Part shown: positions 37,207 to 49,300 of the stretch, piece by piece | Numbering within the stretch: the first letter of the stretch is position 1 | Layout: each line of letters begins with the position of its first letter | DNA from: CAZJYI01 sp964550025 | GTDB lineage: Bacteria; Verrucomicrobiota; Kiritimatiellia; UBA8416; CAYOBW01 | NCBI GenBank assembly: GCA_964550025.1 | Contig: CAZJYI010000040.1 | Span: forward strand, 1 to 64,000 | Direction: 5' to 3' | DNA length: 64,000 nt | Position numbers and translations under genes: made by a program | Notes under the pieces: generated by a model | What the model was told of the DNA's origin: nothing | The model's database searches: none | The model's input: the letters and a program-made list of their open reading frames with translations, nothing else

Positions 37207-37226
37207 AACGGTGCTCCCGCGCCGTT
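37207..37226. repeat. Degenerate inverted copy of the dispersed hairpin element
   Basis: AACGG-tgctcccgcg-CCGTT is the core of the 37252-37337 element in the opposite orientation and with a shorter stem. The pair lie head to head in the 225-bp gap between two giant genes. Confidence 0.5.
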
Positions 37227-37251
37227 CTGCCAGAGACAATCGAGGTGCAAT

Positions 37252-37337
37252 CAAGAGAGAAGCAAGGACTTCGTTCCCGGACTCTCGCTCTGCTGCCTCT
37301 CCCCTGTCTCCCGGACGGCGCGGAGCACCGTCCTACG
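37252..37337. repeat. Dispersed intergenic element, copy 1
   Basis: An 86-bp segment is almost the same as 62586-62672: both start caagagagaa, share acttcgttcc and end in gtctcccggacgg followed by cgcggagcaccgtcctacg. The end contains the hairpin GGACGG-cgcggagca-CCGTCC (37313-37333). It abuts the stop codon of the 4,030-residue gene. It could act as an RNA hairpin at the transcript's 3' end, but no T run supports a classical terminator. Confidence 0.8.
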
Positions 37338-40300
37338 CTACGGCAATTCCACCCACAGCCGGTAGAACGGCCCTCTCGACGGCTGGTTGGTGTCGCTCAG
37401 CGAATCGGTCCCTCCGGCGCCCGTCTTCCCCGTGATCGGTGACCAGTCACTGGTGATCAGCGTGGTGCGGCCTTGAAGGGAGTAGAGGCGGTTCGAGGAC
37501 GACTCGAACGTTATCACGGCGGGTGAAGCCACGGACACGCCCGTGATGCGGAAGTAGCTGTTCGGATCGGTCGGATCGGTCTGCGCGATGAACTCCTGGC
37601 GGTTGTCGTGCACATCGCCGTCCAGGTTGCCGGATGCATCGGAAGGGTCGGTCGGATCCAACCCGTAGTCGGCCTCGAACCGGTCGCTCATGGTGTCCCC
37701 GTCGCTGTCGCCGGTGTCGCTCAGAAACTCGTAGCAACCCATGTCCACGGTGTTGGTGCCGTCCCCGTTTCCGTCGAGGGGACGGGGTCGGCCGTCGAGA
37801 TCGGTACCGGAACGGATGTAGCTGTTGTTGGCGGCGTCGATGCAGGGGGAGTCGGGCCGGAGGCGGAAGTTCGAGTATGCGTTGATGAACCGCGGATCGT
37901 TCGTCGTGCTGGAATACAGGACCACGCTCGCGCCATCGATGTTGCTGCCTGTTGCCGCTGAATTGCCGTGGATGATGGAGTTGACACAAGTCGAACCGAC
38001 CCGGAAGAAAATGCCGCCACCCGAGTCGCCTGCGTGGTTTCCACTGATCGTGCAGTTCTCGATTGAGGCACTGGGAGCGGTGGAGCGAACGTAAACGCCG
38101 GCGCCGTTCTCCGCGCACGAGTTCTCAGCGACCAAGCAGTTGCGCGCCGTACCCCCGCTCCAGAAGAAGAGTCCCCCGCCGTCGCTGCTCACAGGGGCCT
38201 TGTTGTCTCGCACGATGCACCGATCCAACAGCGCCCCCGTGTGCAGGCTGACACCGCCGCCCCCGTTGCCAGAGCCCGTCGCAGAGTTGTTCTCAATCAC
38301 GCAGTCCACCACCACGCCGCCGTAGTGAAAGTCCACCCCACCGCCGGTGACGTTGGCCGAACAGCCGCGAATCACACAGTTGGACACCGTGCCACCGGCA
38401 TCCAGGAACACCCCGCCGCCGCGCTGGTAGGCGCCCCAGCTCCCGGTGATCTGCGTATGCCCATTCGTAATCGTGAAACCCGTCAATAGTCCATCGGAGA
38501 TCAAGACACACCGCGCCGCGGCCGGGCCGCTGGTCCCGTTGTCGGATGCGCCAACAATGAACGTGTCCGTCGGGCCATTGACGGACGCGACAACGATGTC
38601 CGCTTCGATCACGACGCGGTTCGTAAAGTCCTGCCCGTGCCGCACCATGCCGCCCGTATCATAGACTCCGTTGGTCACCAGCACCGTGTCGCCGGGCGCT
38701 GCGGCGTCCACGGCCTCCTGCATTGTCGTCGCCGCATTCGCCCAGTTGGTGTAAGGCCAAACCGCCGCGCCGCCGCGGGAGACGTAGTGCACCGGCGAAT
38801 CGCCTCCGTGCCACAGTCCGCGCACAATCGTCACGGTGTCGGAGGCTGTCCGCCCCACGAGGTTGGTGCCCCGTATAGTGATGGCATTGTCGCCCATCGC
38901 CAATGTCACATCGGCAATCTGAAATCTGAAATCTGAAATCTCGAATTCCCCACCCGCCCCCGTGGCGTCATTCGTCCAGACCACCGTGCCGACAAGCCAC
39001 TCGTTGTTCGTTCCCGCGATCGTGTAGGTGTCCGTCTCTATGGCAACATCGTATCTGTCACCCGCGGGATCAGTGATGTCGATCACGGGCGCGGGGCGCT
39101 CGTACGCGCCCATATCCACCGTGCCGCCGAGGATGCGCGGATCGCCATCCAGATCGGTGGCCCCGTCCATCCACGCCCGGTTCTCTCCCGCATCGATGCA
39201 GGGAGAAGTCCAACCGAGCCGGTAGTCACCGCCTCCGACGAACAGCGGGTCGGCATCGATGCAGCCGATGCCGCCGGGAATGCCGTTGGTGGGCGTGGTG
39301 CACGTGTACTCGATGGTCGGCGAGTTGCCGTAGCCCCAGTTGGCGTCGGTCGTGGCGGTGTTGTCATAGACGATGCAATTGCGCACCGCGCCGCCCAGGG
39401 CGTAGGCGCCGCCGCCGCGGCTTGCGCTGTTGGAGACAATTGTGCAGTTCTCCACCACGGCGTTCGACGCCCCCGCTTCAAACACGACCCCGCCACCCTT
39501 GTCCTGCGCCGTATTGCCGCTGATCAGACAATTGCGCACGGTACCGCCGCTGTAGATCCAAACTCCGCCACCATCTTCGCCCGTACCGTCGCCGGCGTGG
39601 TTGCCACGAATCGCGCAGCCGTCCACGACCGCACCCACTCTGAGCAGCACGCCGCCACCACCGCTGCCGGAGGTATTGGCCTCAACCGTTGAAGTGGACA
39701 GGCTCCCTCCATTCCAGAAGTAGACGCCTCCGCCGGCGTCGGCACAGGTGTTGGAGTGGATATTGAGGTCGACACCAACCCCGCCGCCGTTGAAGTAGGC
39801 CCCGCCGCCATCGTCCACAGCGAAGCAGTCGGTGATGACGCAGTTGGTCGCCACCCCGCCGCCATCGAACAGCACTCCGCCGCCGTCCATCTCCGGACCG
39901 GCTCCGGAACCGCGCGTGTGCCCATTGGCCAGCGTGAAGCCGGATAGCGTGGCGCCGTCGACGAGGCGTACGCACCGCTTCCCCCGCGGAGGCGCGGTGT
40001 TGGCCCTTTCCCACGATGCGCCATTCATCAGCGTGCCATCATTCCCGCCAGCCGAGGCATCCGCTTCAATGGTTCCGTCACGCCCATCAAGGCGCCAGTA
40101 GCCGGCCAGCCCCGACTCGCTACCACGCAGACGCCTGTTCATGGCCCCCTTGATCTCCTCCTCCGACCTCGGCACGTTCCAGATGCGCACTTCATCAATC
40201 AGCCCATCGAAGTAACGGGGCGATCCAAGATAGTCGGCGCCAATGGTCACGGGGTCGGAATTGGCCAGAGTCGTGAGCGCCGTACCCGAGAGAGTCTCCT

Positions 40301-43300
40301 CAACGCCGTTGATGTATAACCGCCGCGTGCCATTGTCTTTCACGGCCGCCACGTGGTACCACTGGTTGCTCTGCAGGATGCCGGTCGATGTTGTCATCTG
40401 GTCGAAGTTGATCCCCGTATACGGTGCATCGCCATGCAGACGAAGCACGTATCCCCTTGTACCGGGAGCGTGGTACTTTCCCACGATCCCACCCAGCCAG
40501 TTGAACGAGCGCGGATGGATCCACGCCTCCAGCGTGTAGTTAGTTACTACGTCCAGCGCCGCATCGTCTTCAATGCGCACGTACTGACTGGACGCCCTGT
40601 CCAGGTCAACCGCGGCGGTGTTGCCGTCGCCAACGATAGTCGTCGTATCCGGGCCGTTGACGCTCCGAAGTGCGACCGGGCGTGTAACGCACACGCGGTT
40701 CGTCAGGGCGTAGCCGGGGGCAGCAGCCCCGCCGCTGTCGTACACACCGTTGGTCACCAGCACGGTATCGTTGCTCGCGGCGGCATCCACCGCAGCCTGA
40801 ATGGCGTGCGCCGCCGTGGCCCAGTTGGTGTAAGGCCAGGCCGGCAACGGGCTGTTGGTCCAGACGTAGTGTGTCGGCGACACTCCCGGATCGTAGCTGC
40901 GCGCCTCGTAACACCCCATGTCCACCGCCGCGCCCAGGTACCGCGGGTTCCCGTCCAGGTCGGTCTCGCCGTACGCAGACGCCGTCTCGCCCGCGTCGAT
41001 ACAGGGCGAATCGTATGCCAGGCGGTAGTTGCCGCCGTCCCTGTCGGCAAACCGCGGATCGTCTGAGATGTTCCCTGTGCCACCGGGCTTCGGGGTGCTG
41101 CAACTGTACGAGTATGCCCCATACCGCCAGTTGTCGCCCGCACCCGAAGCGGAATTGTAGTAGAGGATTGAATTCGTCACCCAGCCACTGTGGACGCCGC
41201 CGCCGTAGTCGGCACTGTTGCCGCTCACGGTCGCACCGGAAACCCTGCAGTTGTACCCCCCGCCGCCGTAGTTGACCGCACTGTTCCCGGTTACGAGACA
41301 GTTGTAGACCCATCCCCGGACAGCGCCCCCGCCGAACTTCGCGCTGTTGTCGCTCAGCGTACTGTTGTACACCCTGCCCTGGTAGAGTCCGCCGCCATGG
41401 TCCGCGCTGTTGTTGCGGATCGTGCAGCCGTAGACCGTTCCGAAGCAGACGCCGCCTCCACGGTAGTTCGCCGTGTTGTGGGTGATGATGCAGTTGGAGA
41501 CCACACCGCCATCGACACAGACACCGGCACCACCACGATCAAAACTGCTATCACCAGTTGCCATCGTATAACCGTTGGAGAGCGTAACCCCGCTCAGAAT
41601 ACCGTCACTCATGAAAACACACCGCACGGCCCCGTCACCAACGCCGCCTCCCGGCGCGGACGCACCGACAATGATCGTGGACGCCGGTCCGTTCGCACTC
41701 CGGACAACAATGTCCCCGGCAAGCACGACCCGGTTCGACAGCGAATACCCGGGCGTCACGTAGGCCGGATCGGATGGGGACGCCCCATACCTTCCGTCGC
41801 CGATCAGCACGGTACCGCCCACAGTATCCATCGCATCGATGCCTGACTGAATGTTGGTGGCAGCCGTAGCCCACGACTCGTAGGGAGCGACGTGAGCACC
41901 GGACGGCGACACGTAGTTCGTGTACCCCGACACAACCTGGATCGTCACCGTGGCTACCACGCCGCCTGGATTGTCGTCGTTGAATGCGGCGAGCGACACG
42001 TCGTACGACCCCGGCAGGCTCCATGCACGTTCGACCGCGGGGGAATTGGTCACGTACTCCGCGCCACCTCCACTCGTGGCAATCCGCCACAGTGCATGTG
42101 ACGCCTTGCCTTGTATACGGGCTTCAAGAGACAGTTCCTTGTTGACGACAACGCGTGTTGCCTCGGGATCGACCGCGACGGACAGGCTGCCCGTCAGGTT
42201 CGTGACTTCGTCGCAACCTATCTCAACCGTGCCGGCAACGATCCGCGCATCCCCGTCAATATCCGCATCGCCACTGACGCGCGAGTTGTCCCCGGCATCG
42301 ATGCAGGGGGAACCGGCGACAAGATGCGGATTAGCGTAGGAAACCAGCGCCGGCTCGTTGGTGAAGTTGCCGGTGCCGCCCAAGAGAGGGGTGCTGCAAT
42401 TGTAGTGGCCAAACGAACTGAAGCAGTTGTTCGCGTTCTTCGCGCGGTTGTAGTAGACAATCGAATTGTAGACATCTGCGCTGCTGACGCCGCCGCCTTC
42501 GTTGACGGCGCGGTTGTCGACAATGGTGCAGTTGTGGATGTTGCCATCATAGGCGCCCCCGCCACTATACGCCCGGTTCGCGAAGACGTGGGAATTGTAG
42601 ACCGTGGACTCGTGGGTGCCGCCGCCCTGGTTGGAGGCCCTGTTGCCCGCGATGGTGCAGCCGTAGATCGTGCCCGCATGGGCGCCGCCACCGTCACGCG
42701 CGCTGTTGTCACGGATCGTGGAGCCGTGGATCGAACTCTCGTACGCGCCGCCGCCATCGCTCCCGGCCGTGTTCCCGATGATCGTGGACGCATACACCGT
42801 GCTCTCGTACACGCCGCCGCCAGTATACTCGCTGGTGTTGCCGCTCACCGTGGAGTTGTGGATCCTGCCCCGCCGCATGCCGCCGCCATAGCGCGCACTG
42901 TTGTTGCTGACGATGCAGTTGGTGATGACGGGCGAGGCCCCTGAGCAGTAGACACCGCCGCCGTAGCTGGTGCCGGCGCTGCCTCCGCTGAGCGTGAGCC
43001 CATTGACAACGCAGGAGCTGTTGCCGAGATTGAAGCACCTGACTGCGCCGTCGCCGTCGACGATCGTGTTGGTCGGTCCGTTGACGCTCGACAGCGTAAT
43101 GGACCGGGTCACGGCGATCTCTGCCGACAGGACGTACGTGCCGTTGGTCACCAGCACCGTGCTGCCGTCCGATGCTATGTCCACCGCATCCCGGATCGTG
43201 TGGGCGGCCGTGGCCCAGTTGGTGTAGGGATAAGCCGGCGACGGGCTGTTGGTCCAGACATAGTGAGGGGACGCATGCGGACCGTACTCGGTGAGCCGCG

Positions 43301-46300
43301 TGATCGTCACGCTGTCGCCATCCGAGTGGTTGAAACCGTTCGTGGCAAAGACGGTAATCACATTGTCCCCGTGCTCCAGCGGAATGCCGGCCGCCTGCCA
43401 GTCGTTAGCTGCCGCGCACGTGCCCACCGCGCCGTTCGCGGCATTGGTCCACGATATCCACCCGACCAACCCGGTCGCCGTGCCGGCCACGGGGTAGGCT
43501 GCCACCTGGCCGTAGACATTCGTCGCACCCGCGGGGTCGGTGATCGTGATGGACGGCGGACTCTTCGATGCCTGGGCGGTATTGCCATAGGCTCCCATGT
43601 TGGCGCGCCCACCGTTGGGGTCCGGTTCGCTCCCGTAGTCGGCCACCGGATCGGCGGCATCGATGCAGGGACTGCCGACAGCATCGCCCACCCAACTCCC
43701 CGTCGCCGGATTCCAGCGCCCGCCACGGCTTCTCAGGTGGTAGTCGCCGTTCGCCACCTCCGCGAGTCGCGGGTCGCCGTCGATGTTCCCCGTGCCGTCC
43801 GGTTTGGGCGTTGTGCAGCTATAACGGTAGGTCGAAGACTGCCAGTTCGCGAGAGAAGGCGCGGAGTTGTTCCATACAATGGAGTTCTCAACCGAACCGT
43901 AGCACGTGCCGCCACCGCTGCTTCTCGCGCTGTTCCCTGCTATGGTCGACTGGTTGATTTCCCCCCTGTAGGTCCCGCCACCATACTGCGCCTCGTTGCC
44001 GCTCACGACGCAGTTGCCGAGCGTGCTGTAGAACGCTCCCCCGCCATATGCAACGGCATCGTTGGTCAATATCAGGCAGTGCCAGACAATGCCACAGGCT
44101 GTCCCGCCTCCATGGCGCGCACTGTTGTCCTTGATGATGCAATCCACAACAACGCCTCCACACACCAGCGCGCCGCCTCCGCTTTCATCGTAGACCCTGT
44201 CGCCCTCCGCCATGGTATGCCCGTGAGACAACGTGAAGCCTCTCATTTCACCGGCACTGATGAACACACACCGGACGGCACTGTTACCGATCGGCCCCTG
44301 GCCGGCCAGGGTCGTGTTCGACGCTCCGTTGGCGCTGGCCACGATGATGTCCCTCTCGATGACCACACGATTCAACGCTGAGTAACCGGGCGTAACGCCC
44401 CCACCGGCATCGTATACGCCATTGGTGACCAACACCACGCCGCCGGCCACGTCGACCGCGTCCACCGCGTCCTGAATATTCGTCGCGGCAGTGGCCCAGC
44501 TTGTGTACGGATGCGTGTGAGTGCCGGCAAGTGAGACGTAGTTCGTGTAGGCGGACAGAACATGAATCGTCACCGTCGTCGACACCCCGGCGGGATTGTC
44601 GTCATTGAACGCGGACAGGGTGACGTTGTAGACGCCTGCCTCGCCCCAGGCAGGCTTGATCTCGGGCACATTGCCGGCATCGACATTCGGGCCGCTCGTC
44701 TCGATCTCCCATAGTGAGGAGGCCGCCTTACCCCGGATATCCGCCGTCATGGAGAGTTCCTTGTTGACGACCACATTAGTGAATTCCGCGATGATATCGA
44801 CAACCAGGCCGCCCGTCGTGTTCGAGACTTCATCGCAACCCATATCCACCGTGCCGCCGGCGATCCGCGGATCACCGTCGATGTCGCTCGAAGCCACCAC
44901 GTAGCTGTTCGTACCGGCATTGATGCATGGCGAGCTCGTGGCGATGCGGGGGTTGCCATACGAGAGTAAGACAGGTCTGCTCGTGACATTCCCCACCCCG
45001 CCGGGATCGGGTATTGTGCAACTGTAGGACACCGAGGCGCCGAATGTGTTGCCACCGACTGTCGCGGTATTGTAGTAGATTACTGAGTTCCAGACAGTCC
45101 CAGCGCACGCGCCGCCACCGGTGTCGAGAGCGCTATTGGCCACAATGGTACAGCCATTGACCCTGCTACGATACGTTCCGCCGCCCTTGCCGCCGGCGCT
45201 GTTGTCGGTGATCCAGCAACTACTGACGGCGCCCTGGAACGCACCGCCGCCATAGCGATTCGCGCGGTTACCGCTGATCGTGCAGTTGTAGGCTGTGCCC
45301 TGGTACGTGCCGCCACCGTCAAGGGTCGCGCGGTTTCCGCTGACCGTGCAGTTGAAGAGTATGCTCTCGTACGTGCCGCCACCCTCCTCCCCCGCGCGGT
45401 TCCCGGCTATTGTACAGTTGTAGACCGAGCCCTTGTACACGCCGCCGCCATAGTCACGAGCATAGTTGCCAACAATGATGCAGTTCGTCACAACGGTATT
45501 TGTGGTGCTGCAGCACACGCCGCCGCCGTCCCCGCCGGCCCCATTCGTAGCCGTGAAGCCACTCAGCACGGAAGCAGGGTCGAGGAGATAGAAACACCGG
45601 GTCCGTCCACCCCCATCCACCGTCGTCTCTGACGGACCGTTGACACTGGCCAGCGTCATCTCCTTGTTCACCTCTATCCGCGAGGAAATGGCGTACGTCC
45701 CGTTCGTCACAAGCGTCGTGCCCCCCGCGCTGACGGCATCGACGGCATCCTGGATGTTCGTGGCGGCGTCGGCCCAAGTCGCGTACGGATGGACATGATT
45801 GCCAAGAAGAGAAACGTAGTTCGTCAACGGCCGTCGGGTAATGGTGACCGTGTCGTCAGAGGAGACACCCCAGAGGTTGGTGCTGTGGACGAAGATCTCG
45901 TTGTCGCCGACGGCCAGGCCCACACCGGGAATGCTGAAGGTTGAATCCGATTTAGCGGCTACACCGTGGCCGCCCGTCAGTCCGTTCGTCCAGGTGATCT
46001 CCTGCACGTGCCGGTTGTTCGTGCCCTCGATAGTCATGGAGATAGTCTCGAAGGGAACCGTCTGAGAGGGCGTGATGATATCGACGACCGGCGCCCCCGT
46101 CCCGATGCCGCCGCGCACGATGCTGATGGTGTCGCCGGCGACCTCTCCCCACTCATTGCTGCCGTAGACGGTGATTTCATTCGCGCCGACCGCCAGGTCT
46201 ACCGTTTCCTGCCAGGTAGAGCCGCCGGCACCGGGTGCAAAGTCGCCAAAGAACGACGCGGCGCCACTCAACTCGTTGGTCCACCACATCGCCCCGGCAA

Positions 46301-49300
46301 CGTGCGCGTTGTTGGTTCCGGCCAGATCGATCGCGGTCACATCGTAGGAAACCGTGACCGGCGTGGTTGTGACGGCCGTGTACGGCGCGCCCGTGCCAAT
46401 GTCGCCGCGCGTGATGACCACCGGCGCACTCCTTCCCCCCGAGCCAAAGGCATTCGTCGCATAGGCGACAACCGTGTTGCCTCCGACACTCAGCGGCACG
46501 TCCGCCGACCAGTCGAGCCCGCTACCCGCGGCAAGGATCACGCCGTTGAGCCGGTTGCTCACGGTCGTGCCCACGCTGTGCGCGTAGTTGGTCCCGGCGA
46601 CGGGATACGACGTGACGTCATAAGACACCGTGACCGGCGTCGTGCTGATGTCCAGCCACGGCCCTTCGTAGCATCCCATGTCAACCGTGCCCTGCCAGCG
46701 GGGAACGCCATCCAGGTCGAGCGTCCCCGTGACAAGAGCATTTGCTCCGGCGTTGATACACGGCGAACGGGTCGTCAACCTGTGGTCGGTGGTACCGACA
46801 AACAGGGGAGCGTCGTCAATGCAACCCTCACCCCCCGGAATCCCGTCCAACGGCGTGGTGCAGGTGTACTCGATCGCCGGCGAGTTGCCGCCCCGGCTCC
46901 AGTTGGGACCATGCGTCCCCCAGTAGGTATTGTCGACGACGATGCAGTTGCGCACCGTGCCGTTCCACATGCGAACGCCGCCGCCGACTTCCGCGTGGTT
47001 GGAGACCACGGTGCAGTTCTCGACCACGGCGTTGGACGCGCCGCCGCTGAAGAACATCGCACCGCCGCAGTTCTGCGCGGTGTTGCCGGTCATCAGGCAG
47101 TTCCGTACCGTACCGCCGGAGTAAAGCCAGATCGCGCCGCCGTCCTCCTCGGTCCCGTCGCCCGCGTGGTTACCGCGGATGGTACAACCTTCGACCAGCG
47201 CGCCGACCCGCAGCAGTATCCCGCCGCCACCACCGTCGGAGGTGTTGGCTTCAACCGTCGAGTTGGATAGAGCACCACCATTGTAGAAGTAGACCCCACC
47301 GCCGGCATCCCCGCAGGTATTGGAGTAGACATTCACCTCGCAGGCCGACCCCAACGGGTAGAAGTAAAGACCGCCGCCGTCGTCGCCGTCCGCGGAATTG
47401 CCGAAGATCTCGCAGCGTTCGAGCCGACCCTTCTCGACCAACGCGCCACCCGCATCGTCCGCCGACCGATTGCCACGCAGGACGCTGTCCACGATGGTGC
47501 CGCCGTGGTGACAGTTCGCCCCCCCGCCGCGACCGTGGCAGGCATTGCCCGCGATCACGCAGTTGGAAACCGTGCCGCCGTTGTAGAGCAATACCCCACC
47601 TCCCCCGCGCTCCGTGTTCTGATCGCCCGACGTGCGTGTATGACCGTTGGTCAACGTGAAACCGGAGAGCAGCGCGCCTTCCCCCAGGCGTGCACAGCGC
47701 ACGGCGCTGCCACCATTGGGTCCCGCGCCCACGATGAACGTGTTCGACGGCCCGCCGACGCTCGCCACCGTGATGGCCCTCTCGATCATCACGCGATTCA
47801 TCGAAGCCGCGCCGGGCGCCGCCGCACCGCCGGCATCGTAGACACCGTCTGCAACCAACACGGTGTCGTTGCTCGACGCCACATCCACCGCATCCTGGAT
47901 CGTGTGCGCGGCCGTGCTCCAGTTGGTGTAGGGATAGGCCGGCGACGGGCTGTTGGTGCCCACGTAATGGGTCGGCGAGTTGGGCCCGTGCTCGACCCGG
48001 CGTATGACGGTCACGCTGTCGCTGGTCGCCCAACCCAAAGCGTTAGTGCCGCGGACGGTGATCGCATTGGATCCGAAGGCCAACGGGACGGAAACCGACC
48101 ACGGCGACGCGATCGCGAAAGCACCCGACCCGCCGGTGGCCGCGTTCGTCCAGGTCAGCGAACCCTCGACGTGCGCGCACGTGCCGCCGACGGTGTAGTT
48201 CGCCACCTCGCCGTACACGGTCTCAAAGACGTTGGTGACATCGACTTGGGGCTGCTGGATTTCATAGGCACCCATGTCCACGGTGCTGTCTACGATGCGC
48301 GGATTCCCCTGAAAGTCGTCCGCACCGGTCATCCAGGCCTCGTTGATCCCGGCCTCCCGGCACGGCGATACCGAATTCAGCCGATAGTCGCCGCTGCCCG
48401 GATCGACAAAGGACGGATCATCCGAGATGTTGCCGACGCCGGAGGTGGGCAGAGGTGTCGTGCAGGTGTAGTCGATCTTGATGCGGCTACTCCTGTTCGT
48501 TTCGCAGTTGGCGCCCCTGGATGCGCTGTTGTTGTAGATCACGCAGTTGCGCGCTTCCCCGCCGCTGAAGAAGCGCACGCCGCCGCCGTCGTAGCTGGAG
48601 GTGTTGCCGGCCACCGTGCAGCTATGGAGGAGTGGTTTCCCTGGCGGATTCCCCGAGTACTCCTCCAGGTAGACTCCGCCGCCGGAAGAGGCGTAGTTGG
48701 TCTCGATCAGCGAGTTCCGAACGAGACCGATCCGATGCACGAAGATGCCGCCGCCGTCGTTCCGGGAGCGGTTGTGATGGATATGGCAGCGCTCGACCGT
48801 TTCTCCGTAGTGCAGCTTGATCCCCCCCCCCTCCTTGAGCCCCCCGCTGCCGCCGTCGGTCAGATTGTGCTTCACCTCGCTGTCAAGGATGCTACCGCCG
48901 AGATAGCCGTGGACGCCACCGCCGTACCGCCCCGCCTGGCAGTGCGTCACGACGCAATTGCTGATCGTGCCACCCTCATGCAACAGGGCGCCTCCGCCGC
49001 TCTGTTCGAGGTGGATGTCGTCGGAGGTGCGAGTGTACCCGTTGGTCAGCGTGAACCCGGTCAACACGGCGCCATCTACCATGTAGACACAACGGACAGC
49101 CGCATCCCCAACGGGCCCTTGCCCCACGATCAGCGTACTCTCCGGCCCGTTCACGCTCTCCACCGTGATGGCATTGGTGATGCAGACGCGGTTAGCCGAG
49201 GCATAGCCCGGCGTCACCGCTCCGCCGGTGTCATACACCCCATCGGCGACCCGCACCGTGTCGCCCCACGAGGCGGCATCCACCCCGTCCTGGATCATAT

